A stretch of 40,583 nucleotides of DNA, from NCBI GenBank assembly GCA_964555935.1, contig CAZKUN010000061.1, positions 1 to 40,583 of the forward strand. The letters run 5' to 3'. Below, in pieces: positions 1-7,736 of this stretch (position 1 is the first letter of the stretch; each line of letters begins with the position of its first letter). The position numbers and the translations under genes were made by a program. This stretch comes from CAZKUN01 sp964555935 (lineage in GTDB: Bacteria; Armatimonadota; Zipacnadia; Zipacnadales; VGFC01). A model generated the notes under the pieces. It did not search any database. It worked only from the letters and a program-made list of their open reading frames with translations, and was not told the origin of the DNA.

Positions 1-427
1 GAGACATAGGCGCGCGCGACGGGCTCCTCGCGGATTGGGTATCAAAGAATATCTCCTCGTTCATCGGCCGATCCCGGAATGACTGAGCCAATAGACAACG
101 CGCGATTCCGGACTGCGGCCGAGGGCCCGGGCACGCCAGGCCTGTTAACAAATCATTTACCACACCAAGCAGTAGGTCTCACAGGTTCTCTTTCCGGTAC
201 GGCCGCGGTTCTGTTTAGCGAGTGGCCCTGCATCCTGAAACGAATCCAGCCCCGTGCCAGTATGGGCTGCATATGCGCTGAGCCAGAAGGCGCGCGATCG
301 ATGGCGGTGTTCAGCCCTCCCTTCGGCAAGCGAACCGCGCCAGCGCCGGAGCTGACGCGAGTGCCCAGGCCGACCAGTTGGGCCCTACCCACGGCAGTGG
401 CCGCAGTCGGCGTGCCCAAAGCATCGC
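1..427. other. Leading region without a convincing gene
   Basis: No reading frame here has a recognisable domain, good ribosome binding site and protein-like composition together. Two overlapping open frames on opposite strands (79-513 plus, 153-419 minus) look like chance frames in GC-rich DNA. The first 64 bases could hold the 5' end of a minus-strand gene (an ATG at 62-64), but too little is visible to judge. The stretch probably holds the end of an upstream transcription unit and the upstream part of the operon promoter region. Confidence 0.5.
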
Positions 428-456
428 TTGCACTGTGCTGGCTAGTCTGCTATCAT
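428..456 (+). promoter_or_regulatory. Candidate sigma-70-type promoter of the opine operon
   Basis: A -35-like TTGCAC (428-433) and a -10-like TATCAT (451-456) are separated by exactly 17 bases, the optimal vegetative spacing. The start point would fall near 463, about 65 bases before the regulator gene. The heptamer TTGCACT recurs at 471-477 downstream. The surrounding bases are locally AT-richer than the flanks. The prediction rests on sequence match alone. Confidence 0.55.
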
Positions 457-467
457 TGCTATAGCAA
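456..467. promoter_or_regulatory. Perfect 12-bp palindrome, candidate MarR operator
   Basis: TTGCTATAGCAA is a perfect inverted repeat that shares its first base with the -10 box. Its TTGC-N4-GCAA layout matches the half-sites of the Escherichia coli mar operator (known for MarR). A dimeric winged-helix repressor bound here would cover the transcription start. The MarR-type gene begins 62 bases downstream, so autorepression of the whole operon is the likely use (inference). Confidence 0.5.
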
Positions 468-528
468 AGATTGCACTAACATCCATCGGCTACGCTGGCG
501 CTTGCCGATGTGAGGCCGGAATACTGCG

Positions 529-990
529 ATGGCCGGGACGACAATACCGAAAAGGTCCAAGCCGGAGGTGGCGATGGAAGCGGCCCACGACCTCTGGCGA
601 GTGTTCAAGTCCGTCGACGACCAGTCCAAGCACGTCCAGGCCCGATATGGCGTCACGGGGCCCCAACTCGGAGCGCTCTGGGAGCTGCGCGAGAGGCGCG
701 GCCTGACCGTAACCCAGACAGCCCGACGAATGCACGTGCATCCATCAACCGTGACCGGCATCGCCGACCGGCTTGAGGCCAAGGAACTCGTACGGCGAGT
801 GCGGGATGCCAAGGACCGGCGGGTGGTCCATCTTGAGATCACGCGGAAGGGCCTGGCGCTGGTGAAGCGAGCGCCGCGTCCCTCCCGCCGTCGCATACTC
901 GACGGGCTTGGCGAGATGCCGGAGCAGCGGCTCCGGTCGTTTGGACGGGTGCTGGCGGACATCGCAGACATGATGGAAGAGGACGAGTAG
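529..990 (+). CDS. MarR-family transcriptional regulator
   Basis: The product (153 aa) is a typical MarR-size winged-helix regulator. It has an N-terminal dimerisation helix (LWRVFKSVDDQSK), the segment VTGPQLGALWELRER, a helix-turn-helix around VTQTARRMHVHPSTVTGIADRLE, and the charged wing VRDAKDRRVVHLEITRKG. It should bind DNA as a dimer and release it on binding a small ligand. The start at 529 is weakly supported. An ATG at 574, preceded by GGAGG at 564-568, would give a 138-aa protein with a more standard N-terminus. The gene heads the opine-dehydrogenase/ABC-transporter operon and has a palindrome in its promoter, so its ligand is probably the transported compound or a derivative (inference). 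Confidence 0.88.
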   Translation: MAGTTIPKRSKPEVAMEAAHDLWRVFKSVDDQSKHVQARYGVTGPQLGALWELRERRGLTVTQTARRMHVHPSTVTGIADRLEAKELVRRVRDAKDRRVVHLEITRKGLALVKRAPRPSRRRILDGLGEMPEQRLRSFGRVLADIADMMEEDE

Positions 991-1058
991 GAAGCGCACA
1001 TGAAGTGCCACGGTAGCAGGCCAACAACCACGTAGTCGCCGCAAACGAGGAGGACAGA

Positions 1059-2219
1059 TTGGCTTCGCCTGAGGGCAAAGCGAAGCGCTTGCGCTTCTGC
1101 GTCATGGGAGCCGGCCACGGTGGTCTTGCCATGGCCGGGCATCTTGGCGTCATGGGGTTCGATGTCCACCTCTGGAACCGATCTCCGCAGCGGATCGAGC
1201 CTGTGGCCGCGCGTGGCGGCGTGCGACTCGAGGGCGAAGTCTCCGGCTTCGGGCCGGTGGCGCTGACTACTACGGACCCTTCCGAGGCGCTCGACGGGTG
1301 CGAAGTGGTGATGGTGGTCGTGCCCGCCACGGCTCACCGAGACATCGCCCGCACATGTGCCCCACACCTGACCGACGGGCAGACTGTCGTCCTGAACCCA
1401 GGCCGAACGTTCGGGGCCCTAGAATTTGAGCACGCGCTCCGCACGGCCGGGTGTGAAGCCGACGTCATCGTGGCGGAAGCCCAGACGCTGCTCTATGCCT
1501 GCCGTGCCACCGGCCCGGGTCAGGCTCGCATCTTGCGCATGAAGAACTCCATCCCTGTCGCCTCCATTCGCGCGCACCTGATACCCCAGGTGGTCGAGAA
1601 ACTCCAGCCCGCGTTTCCCGTTTTTGTGCCAGGCGACACGGTGCTCAAGACCAGTCTCAACAACATCGGCTCGGTATTCCACCCGGCACTGATGCTGCTT
1701 AACGCAGCCTGGATCGAGGCGAGCGAGGACTTCGAGTTCTATCACGAGGGTGGCTCGCAATCCGTGTGCGGGGCCCTTGAAGCCCTCGACCAGGAACGTG
1801 TGGCCGTCGCCGCCGCAATGGGTATCCGGGCGATGACGGCCCGCGAGTGGCTCTACTTCGCCTACAGCGTGACCGGCAAGAACCTGTACGAGGCCATGCG
1901 GGCGAACCCCGGCTACCGAGGCATCAGCGCGCCGCGCCGTCTCAGCCACCGCTACATTACTGAGGACGTGCCGACAAGCTTGGTCCCATTGGCGTCGTTG
2001 GGGGCGCAATTCGGCGAGTCCACTCCTATGATGGCCAGCCTGATCACCATGGCGAACGTAGTGAGCGGCGAGGACTACTTCGCCACTGGACGCACGGTCG
2101 AGCGATTGGGCTTGCAGGACATGACGCTGGAGGAGATCCGAGCCCACGTCATCGGCGTGGGCGGCCCTGTCAACGGGACGCGGACTCAGACGCGGGGGGA
2201 GGTGGCGCCCCATGCCTGA
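1059..2219 (+). CDS. NAD(P)-dependent octopine/nopaline (opine) dehydrogenase family protein
   Basis: The protein is 386 aa, the usual size for opine dehydrogenases, which reversibly join or split an amino acid and a 2-oxo acid by reductive condensation with NAD(P)H. The Rossmann motif VMGAGHGGLAMAGHLG lies at about residues 14-29, followed by VHLWNRSPQRI at the second strand. The C-terminal helical domain carries NNIGSVFHPALMLLNAAWIE, typical of the PF02317 octopine/nopaline family with its conserved His. The start is TTG, chosen for the strong GAGGAGGA ribosome site at 1047-1054. Its stop overlaps the start of the binding-protein gene by 8 bases, implying translational coupling. Whether it makes or breaks down an opine, and from which substrates, cannot be read from sequence. 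It is not in the staphylopine-dehydrogenase (CntM) family as far as I can tell. Confidence 0.85.
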   Translation: MASPEGKAKRLRFCVMGAGHGGLAMAGHLGVMGFDVHLWNRSPQRIEPVAARGGVRLEGEVSGFGPVALTTTDPSEALDGCEVVMVVVPATAHRDIARTCAPHLTDGQTVVLNPGRTFGALEFEHALRTAGCEADVIVAEAQTLLYACRATGPGQARILRMKNSIPVASIRAHLIPQVVEKLQPAFPVFVPGDTVLKTSLNNIGSVFHPALMLLNAAWIEASEDFEFYHEGGSQSVCGALEALDQERVAVAAAMGIRAMTAREWLYFAYSVTGKNLYEAMRANPGYRGISAPRRLSHRYITEDVPTSLVPLASLGAQFGESTPMMASLITMANVVSGEDYFATGRTVERLGLQDMTLEEIRAHVIGVGGPVNGTRTQTRGEVAPHA

Positions 2220-3768
2220 GTCCGGCGACCCGGAACCACCCACTACCACGCTGTCACGACGCCACTTCCTGCGCCTGTCTACGGGATTGGCGGCCTTCGG
2301 CGCCGCTGGCCTGTCCGGATGCGCGCGCCGCTCCTCCGTGCCGACGCTGGCGATCGGCCTCGATCAGGATGTCCCGACCCTCGACCCCGCGATGCACCGT
2401 TCGCGTACCGCGGAAGCTGTCATCCGCAACCTGTCAGACGGCCTCGTCACGCGCGCTGCCGATATGCGCATCGTGCCCGAGATCGCCGAGTCATGGCGTC
2501 GGATCGATGACCTCACGTGGGAGTTCGCCATCCGGCCCGGCGTGCGTTTCCACAACGGGGACGCTCTCACTGCGGAGGATGCAGCCTTCACGATCCAGCG
2601 GACGATCACGCCGGAGGCCATCGGCGGGCAAAGCTCACCGCGCAAGGGCCTGTTGGGCAGCGTCGATGGAGCGGAAGCGATTGACGAGCAGACGCTCCAC
2701 ATCACGACTTCCGAACCATACCCTCTGCTGCCGAAGATGCTGGCATTCCACGAGATCGTCCCCAAGCGTTACATCGAGGAGGTCGGCGACGAGGAGTTCG
2801 GGCACCGACCAGTGGGCGCCGGCCCATTCCGCCTCGTCCAGCATGTCACGGGCGAGCGCATCGTGATGGAGCGCTTCAACGACTACTACGGCGGAGCCCC
2901 GTCCATCGACCGACTCGTCTTCCTGCCGATCCCGGAGGTAGCGACGCGGTTGGGTTCCTTGCTCGCCGGCGAGATCGACATCGCGGAGAAGGTCCCACCT
3001 CACGCCGCCGAGATGATCGAGCGCGACAGCGGCGCCCGGCTCTCACGGGCCACCGGCACGCGGTCGTTCTTCATCGGCCTGAACTGCAAAGCCCCCCCGC
3101 TGGATGACGTGCGCGTGCGCCGGGCTCTCGCCCATGGTCTCGACATACCGCGCATGGTTGATCGCATCCTCAGCGGGCATGCAACCACACTGGCTGGCCC
3201 GCTGACGCCCGCGGCCTTCGGCTTCGATGGCGAGCTGACACCGCGCACGCACGACCCCTCCCTCGCGAAATCACTTCTGGCCGAGGCTGGAATAGACTCG
3301 TCGCTCGAGCTGGAACTCGACTGCGAGGATGTGAACCGCGAACTCGCCGAGACGGCCGCCGCGCAGCTTAGCGACTTGGGCATCAGCGTTCGACTACGGG
3401 TCTGGAAGTGGGACGTGCTCCAGCCGCTCCTCAAGGCCGGCGAGCGGCAGATGTGGATCACAAGCTGGGGGAACGCAAGCCTCGACCCGGCAGGACTCCT
3501 GCCGCCGCTCTTCGTGACGGACGCCCGCGGCAACTTCATGGGCTACTCGAACGCCGAGGTCGATGCAGCTCTGGAGCGATCGCAGGTGGCCTTCGCCCCG
3601 ACGGAACGGGAGGCGCTGTTCGTCAAGGTCCAGCGCATCGTCCACAACGAGGTCCCGGCCATCTTCGGCTGGGCGACCGAGGAGATCTACGGCGTCTCGA
3701 CCCGCGTCGCCGACTGGGATGCCCGGCCGGACGCAATGCTGATGATGCACGGGACGTCCCTGGTATAG
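2212..3768 (+). CDS. ABC transporter substrate-binding lipoprotein, family 5 (Dpp/Opp type)
   Basis: A 518-aa extracytoplasmic solute-binding protein of the SBP_bac_5 family, which binds peptides, opines, nickel complexes or related compounds. The N-terminus has a twin-arginine signal (SRRHFLR, residues 15-21), a hydrophobic stretch and a lipobox LSGC with the lipidated Cys at 37, so it is exported folded and anchored to a membrane. Family signatures include FAIRPGVRFHNGDALTAEDAAFTIQR (about residues 104-129, given in part as RPGVRFHNGDALTAEDA) and VRRALAHGLDIPRMV. The ribosome site is the G-rich run just before 2203. The gene overlaps the dehydrogenase gene and lies 4 bases from the permease gene. 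Tat export suggests folding, perhaps with a cofactor, before secretion. The ligand is unknown; the adjacent dehydrogenase points to an opine-like molecule. Confidence 0.9.
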   Translation: MPESGDPEPPTTTLSRRHFLRLSTGLAAFGAAGLSGCARRSSVPTLAIGLDQDVPTLDPAMHRSRTAEAVIRNLSDGLVTRAADMRIVPEIAESWRRIDDLTWEFAIRPGVRFHNGDALTAEDAAFTIQRTITPEAIGGQSSPRKGLLGSVDGAEAIDEQTLHITTSEPYPLLPKMLAFHEIVPKRYIEEVGDEEFGHRPVGAGPFRLVQHVTGERIVMERFNDYYGGAPSIDRLVFLPIPEVATRLGSLLAGEIDIAEKVPPHAAEMIERDSGARLSRATGTRSFFIGLNCKAPPLDDVRVRRALAHGLDIPRMVDRILSGHATTLAGPLTPAAFGFDGELTPRTHDPSLAKSLLAEAGIDSSLELELDCEDVNRELAETAAAQLSDLGISVRLRVWKWDVLQPLLKAGERQMWITSWGNASLDPAGLLPPLFVTDARGNFMGYSNAEVDAALERSQVAFAPTEREALFVKVQRIVHNEVPAIFGWATEEIYGVSTRVADWDARPDAMLMMHGTSLV

Positions 3769-3772
3769 GACC

Positions 3773-4783
3773 ATGAAGCCCATCGCCATCATCCGACGAC
3801 TGTTGCTCCTCGTCCTCGTGCTCCTCGGGGTCAGCCTCGTCGTGTTCTCGATGATGCACCTGACGCCTGGCGATCCCATCGAGCTGATGATGGGCCAGGC
3901 GGGGCATGTGAGCGAGGAAGAGATCGAAGCGCTCCGGCACGAGTACGGGCTCGATCTCCCGGCCCATGAACAGTACTGGCGCTTCGTCACCGGCGCAGCT
4001 CGCGGGGATCTGGGCGTCTCGTATCACCACAAGCAACCGGTCTCGCAGGTCATCGGCCGACACCTTCCGGCGACCGTCGAGTTGACGGTGTGTGCGCTGG
4101 TTCTGGCCGTCGTCTTCGCGATACCAGTGGGTGTGTTCTGCGCGGTTCGCCGGAACACGGCGTGGGACTGGTCAGCCATCGGCGTTAGCCTCGTGGGCGT
4201 GTCGATGCCGGGCTTCTGGTTGGGGCTCGTGCTGATGCTTGTGTTCGCCATCGGGCTGAAGTGGTTGCCGGTGACCGGCCGGATGGACCACTCCCTCGTG
4301 TTCGAGCCGCGGACAGGACTCTATGTGCTTGATAGCCTGCTCGCTGGTGATCTCGCGGCGTTCTGGAGCGCCATCGAGCACCTGCTGCTTCCGGCAATCA
4401 CGATGGGCGCCCCAATGGCGGCCATCACCTCACGGATGGTCCGGACCAGCACCATCGAGGCCTTGCAGCAGGACTACGTCCGCTTCGCCCGCGCGAAGGG
4501 CCTGCCGGAGCATGTGGTGGTCATCAAGCATGCGCTGCGCAACGCGCTGATCCCAACGGTCACTGTGATCGCACTCCAGACGGGGATACTGCTCAGCGGG
4601 AACATGATCATCGAGACGGTCTTCAGTTGGCCCGGCGTCGGCCGACTTGCCGTCCAAGCTATCGAGGCGCGTGACTACCCGCTGGTCCAGGGCGTGGTGC
4701 TGCTCTACGCAACGACGTACGTGCTTCTGAACCTGGCCGCTGACTTGCTGTATGGCTGGCTGAACCCGAAGATCGAGGAGTAA
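3773..4783 (+). CDS. ABC transporter permease, DppB/OppB type
   Basis: A 336-aa integral membrane protein with about six transmembrane segments. The first is at residues 8-28, followed by the family segment HLTPGDPIELMMG. The cytoplasmic EAA loop reads DYVRFARAKGLPEHVVVIKH with NALIP after it, which couples to the ATPases. It pairs with the next permease to form the translocation channel. The start follows the binding-protein stop by 4 bases. Length and motifs are complete, with nothing missing. Confidence 0.92.
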   Translation: MKPIAIIRRLLLLVLVLLGVSLVVFSMMHLTPGDPIELMMGQAGHVSEEEIEALRHEYGLDLPAHEQYWRFVTGAARGDLGVSYHHKQPVSQVIGRHLPATVELTVCALVLAVVFAIPVGVFCAVRRNTAWDWSAIGVSLVGVSMPGFWLGLVLMLVFAIGLKWLPVTGRMDHSLVFEPRTGLYVLDSLLAGDLAAFWSAIEHLLLPAITMGAPMAAITSRMVRTSTIEALQQDYVRFARAKGLPEHVVVIKHALRNALIPTVTVIALQTGILLSGNMIIETVFSWPGVGRLAVQAIEARDYPLVQGVVLLYATTYVLLNLAADLLYGWLNPKIEE

Positions 4784-4786
4784 GGC

Positions 4787-5677
4787 GTGGCCGAAGCCGC
4801 CGAGATCCTGACAACCGAACCGTCGCCTTCCGCCTGGCGCGACCTCGCCCGGAACAAGGTCGCCATGGCCGCTGCCATTCTGCTGGCGCTGTTTGTGCTG
4901 GTGGCTCTGTGCGCGCCGATCGTGGTGGGCTACGACCCGGCGACGATCGACCTCGACCGGCGCCTGCAACCACCCGCGTGGTCCGGTGGGGAGTGGTCAC
5001 ATCCCCTCGGTTGTGATCAGGTAGGACGCGATGTGCTGACGCGGATCGTCTACGGCGGAAGGACATCCGTCCTCATCGGCGTTGTAATCGTGCTGCTTAC
5101 GGTGCTGATCGGCGTCGCCCTCGGCAGCATTGCCGGCTACTTCGGTGGATGGCTTGATGTCGTCCTGTCGCGGCTGGTCGACATTCTGTTAGCGTTCCCA
5201 TTCCTCGTCTTTGCCCTGGGGATGATGGCCGTGCTCGGACCCGGCTTGCTCAACATGATCCTTGTACTCGCATTCAAGGGTTGGGTCGACTTCTACCGCG
5301 TTGCGCGGGCCGAGGTCATCTCTCTGAAGTCCGCCGAGTTCGTTGAGTCGGCGCGGGCGCTCGGCGTGCGATGGCCGACGATCATCGTCTCGGAGATCCT
5401 GCCAAACGTGATGCCGTCCATCATCGTCCTCGCCGCGCTGCGGATGGCCGCGATCATCATTGCCGAGGCCTCGCTCAGCTTCCTCGGTCTGGGCGTCCAG
5501 CCGCCGACGTCCTCATGGGGGATGATGATCAGCGAGGGCCGGCCGTACATGCTCAATGCCTGGTGGGTCTCCACCTTCCCGGGACTTGCGATTGCCGGTC
5601 TGGTGCTAGCGATCAACGTGTTCGGAGAGGGCCTGCGCGACGCTCTCGATCCCCGGCTGAAGGGGGCGGAGCAATGA
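4787..5677 (+). CDS. ABC transporter permease, DppC/OppC type
   Basis: A 296-aa inner-membrane protein. The N-terminal OppC region (AWRDLARNKVAMAAAILL, then the first membrane segment) is followed by LGCDQVGRDVLTRIVYGGR, a hallmark of DppC-type permeases, and by an EAA loop ESARALGVRWPTIIVSEILP. The end, ISEGRPYMLNAWW, is also typical. It starts with GTG three bases after the previous stop and ends in an ATGA overlap with the first ATPase gene. It forms the heterodimeric channel with the upstream permease. Confidence 0.92.
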   Translation: MAEAAEILTTEPSPSAWRDLARNKVAMAAAILLALFVLVALCAPIVVGYDPATIDLDRRLQPPAWSGGEWSHPLGCDQVGRDVLTRIVYGGRTSVLIGVVIVLLTVLIGVALGSIAGYFGGWLDVVLSRLVDILLAFPFLVFALGMMAVLGPGLLNMILVLAFKGWVDFYRVARAEVISLKSAEFVESARALGVRWPTIIVSEILPNVMPSIIVLAALRMAAIIIAEASLSFLGLGVQPPTSSWGMMISEGRPYMLNAWWVSTFPGLAIAGLVLAINVFGEGLRDALDPRLKGAEQ

Positions 5678-6681
5678 GCGCACCCGTCCTATCGGTTCAG
5701 GGACTGACAACAACCTTCACCGGCCGGGACCCGTTCGAGGCGCTGACCGACATCTGCTTCGAGGTCCGCGGCGGCGAGGTCTTCGCCATTCTGGGAGAGT
5801 CCGGCTGCGGGAAGTCGGTGACCGCCCTGTCAATCGTGCGCCTGGCCGGGCCGACAGCTCGTGTGGACGGCGAGGTCAGGCTGGGCAACGCGGACCTTCT
5901 CTCGCTGGATGAGTCCGGGATGCGCGGCATCCGAGGCGCGCGGATCGCCATGGTGATGCAGAACCCGTTCTCGGCGCTGAACCCCGCCATCCGCGTGGGC
6001 GACCAGATCGCCGAGGCCATCCGGGCACATGCTTCTGCAGAGGATGCTGCGTTGTTCGGCCGGCGTTCCCTGCTCCGCCGCGAGAGACGCAACGGGGAGG
6101 TGTGGCGTCGCGTTGTGAGGCTCCTTGAGCAGGTCGGCATTTCGGATGCGGCTGACGCGGCCACGCGATGGCCTCACGAGTTCAGCGGCGGGATGTGTCA
6201 GCGCGTTGTGACCGCGATTGCACTGGCCTGTGAGCCGGAGCTCCTCATCGCGGACGAACCGACCACGGCACTCGATGTCACCGTGCAGCGCGAGATCATC
6301 GCGCTACTCGATCGGATCCGGCACGAGCGCGACACGGGCATCCTGCTCATCTCGCACGACTTCGCCCTGATCGGTGAGTTCGCCGACCGCGCGGCGGTGC
6401 TCTATGCGGGGCAGATCATGGAGATGGCCACCGTAGACGACCTGATGAGAAATCCGCTGCACCCATACACGTCGCTCCTGCTCGAGTGCGTGCCCGATCT
6501 TGGACATGAACACGAGCTGGCAACCATCCCGGGCACGGTGCCGCACCGGTATGACCGAATTGCCGGCTGCCGCTTCCATGACCGGTGCCCGAAGGCAGTG
6601 GACGCCTGCCGCACCGAGTCGCAGGATCTCAGAGAGCTGGAGAAGGGACATTTCGTCCGATGCCACCTGGCAACGACGTGA
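5674..6681 (+). CDS. ABC transporter ATP-binding protein, DppD/OppD type
   Basis: A 335-aa ATPase that powers the transporter. Walker A is GESGCGKS (residues 41-48), the signature is FSGGMCQR, and Walker B with its D-loop is LLIADEPTTALDV, followed by the switch His in ISHDFALIGEF. The C-terminal oligopeptide-transporter extension has clustered cysteines (GCRFHDRCPKAVDAC), a feature known to hold an iron-sulfur cluster in some DppD proteins. I chose the ATG at 5674 because it overlaps the permease stop (ATGA) and gives the normal N-terminus. An in-frame upstream opening to 5371 lies inside the permease gene and is not protein-like. Confidence 0.92.
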   Translation: MSAPVLSVQGLTTTFTGRDPFEALTDICFEVRGGEVFAILGESGCGKSVTALSIVRLAGPTARVDGEVRLGNADLLSLDESGMRGIRGARIAMVMQNPFSALNPAIRVGDQIAEAIRAHASAEDAALFGRRSLLRRERRNGEVWRRVVRLLEQVGISDAADAATRWPHEFSGGMCQRVVTAIALACEPELLIADEPTTALDVTVQREIIALLDRIRHERDTGILLISHDFALIGEFADRAAVLYAGQIMEMATVDDLMRNPLHPYTSLLLECVPDLGHEHELATIPGTVPHRYDRIAGCRFHDRCPKAVDACRTESQDLRELEKGHFVRCHLATT

Positions 6682-7697
6682 CAGACACAGAGGCGCTTCT
6701 TGAGGTCCGCGACCTGCGGACCCACTTCAGTCTCGAGCGGTCACTGCTTGAGAATGCCCTCGCGCGCATTGCCGGCCGTCCTCCGCGACTGCTTCGGGCC
6801 GTCGACGGAGTCTCGCTACACATATGCCCCGGCGAGACGCTCGGCCTCGTCGGGGAGAGTGGGTGCGGGAAGACGACCCTTGGGCGCAGCATCCTTCGTC
6901 TGGTCGAGCCGACCGACGGAGAGGTGCGCTTCAGGGGCATGGTCGTCAACGAGCTGACCCCGAGCCAGTTGCGGGCACTCAGGCCGCGCATGCAGATCGT
7001 CTTCCAGGATCCAGGGGGGGCGCTCAATCCACGGAGGACTGTCGCAGCGGCCGTCGGGCGAGCCCTGGATGTCGCCGGCATCCGCGGGCGGCGCGCCCAG
7101 GCATCTCCGTGCAGCGACCTCCTGGAGTCGGTGGGCCTGCAGCCCGAGCTTGGGAACCGGTACCCGCATCAGTTGAGCGGCGGCCAGAAGCAGCGCGCGT
7201 GCATCGCTCGAGCCTTGGCCACGGAACCGGACCTCATCGTTGCTGATGAGCCCGTGTCGGCCCTCGACGTATCCGTCCAGGCACAGATTCTCCACCTGCT
7301 CACGGAGCTCCAGCGCAAACGCGGTGTGGCGCTGCTCTTCATCAGCCACGACCTGAGTGTCGTGCGCCAGGTCAGCCACCGCATCGCCGTCATGTACGCC
7401 GGTCGCATTGTCGAGATCGGTCCGGCGGAGGACGTCATCGACGGCGCGCTCCACCCGTATACGCAGCAGCTGCTCGAGGCCGTGCCGCGTTTGCACCACC
7501 GTCGGGACTTCCGCGCTCAGGACGACGCCCCTGCGCGGCCCCGTGCGGATCGACCGGAGGGCGGGTGCCCGTACGGTGACCGATGCCCGGTCGGACAGCA
7601 GGCGCGGTGCGGGGATCTGGAACCGGAGTTGGTGCAGATTGCTCCCGGGCACAGCGTTGCGTGCCATGACGTCACTCGTCCAGCGGCGACGCAGTAG
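6660..7697 (+). CDS. ABC transporter ATP-binding protein, DppF/OppF type
   Basis: A 345-aa second ATPase. Walker A is GESGCGKTT (from residue 65), the signature LSGGQKQRACIARALA, Walker B LIVADEPVSALDVS, and the switch region FISHDLSVVRQ. It too ends with a Cys cluster (GCPYGDRCPVGQQARC). The ATG at 6660 is preceded by GGAGAAGGGA about 10 bases upstream and overlaps the previous gene by 22 bases. A GTG at 6678, in a GTGA overlap with the previous stop, is an alternative. An inserted stretch (LLENALARIAGRPPRLL) before Walker A matches the extra loop seen in DppF-like subunits. Confidence 0.92.
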   Translation: MPPGNDVTDTEALLEVRDLRTHFSLERSLLENALARIAGRPPRLLRAVDGVSLHICPGETLGLVGESGCGKTTLGRSILRLVEPTDGEVRFRGMVVNELTPSQLRALRPRMQIVFQDPGGALNPRRTVAAAVGRALDVAGIRGRRAQASPCSDLLESVGLQPELGNRYPHQLSGGQKQRACIARALATEPDLIVADEPVSALDVSVQAQILHLLTELQRKRGVALLFISHDLSVVRQVSHRIAVMYAGRIVEIGPAEDVIDGALHPYTQQLLEAVPRLHHRRDFRAQDDAPARPRADRPEGGCPYGDRCPVGQQARCGDLEPELVQIAPGHSVACHDVTRPAATQ

Positions 7698-7736
7698 TCG
7701 GACGGAACACCATTCAGCCAGCACAAGGAGAGTATC

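Noticed and set aside
1..64. Possible 5' end of a minus-strand gene starting at 64
   Set aside because: Only about 21 codons are available and two other minus frames are equally open, so nothing can be claimed.
79..513. 144-codon plus-strand frame in the leading region
   Set aside because: Composition is not protein-like, no ribosome site precedes it, it overlaps the promoter and operator of the regulator gene, and no domain is visible.
1059..7697. Staphylopine-type metallophore operon
   Set aside because: The layout is similar, but no nicotianamine-synthase-like gene or exporter is present, and the dehydrogenase looks like the octopine/nopaline family instead.
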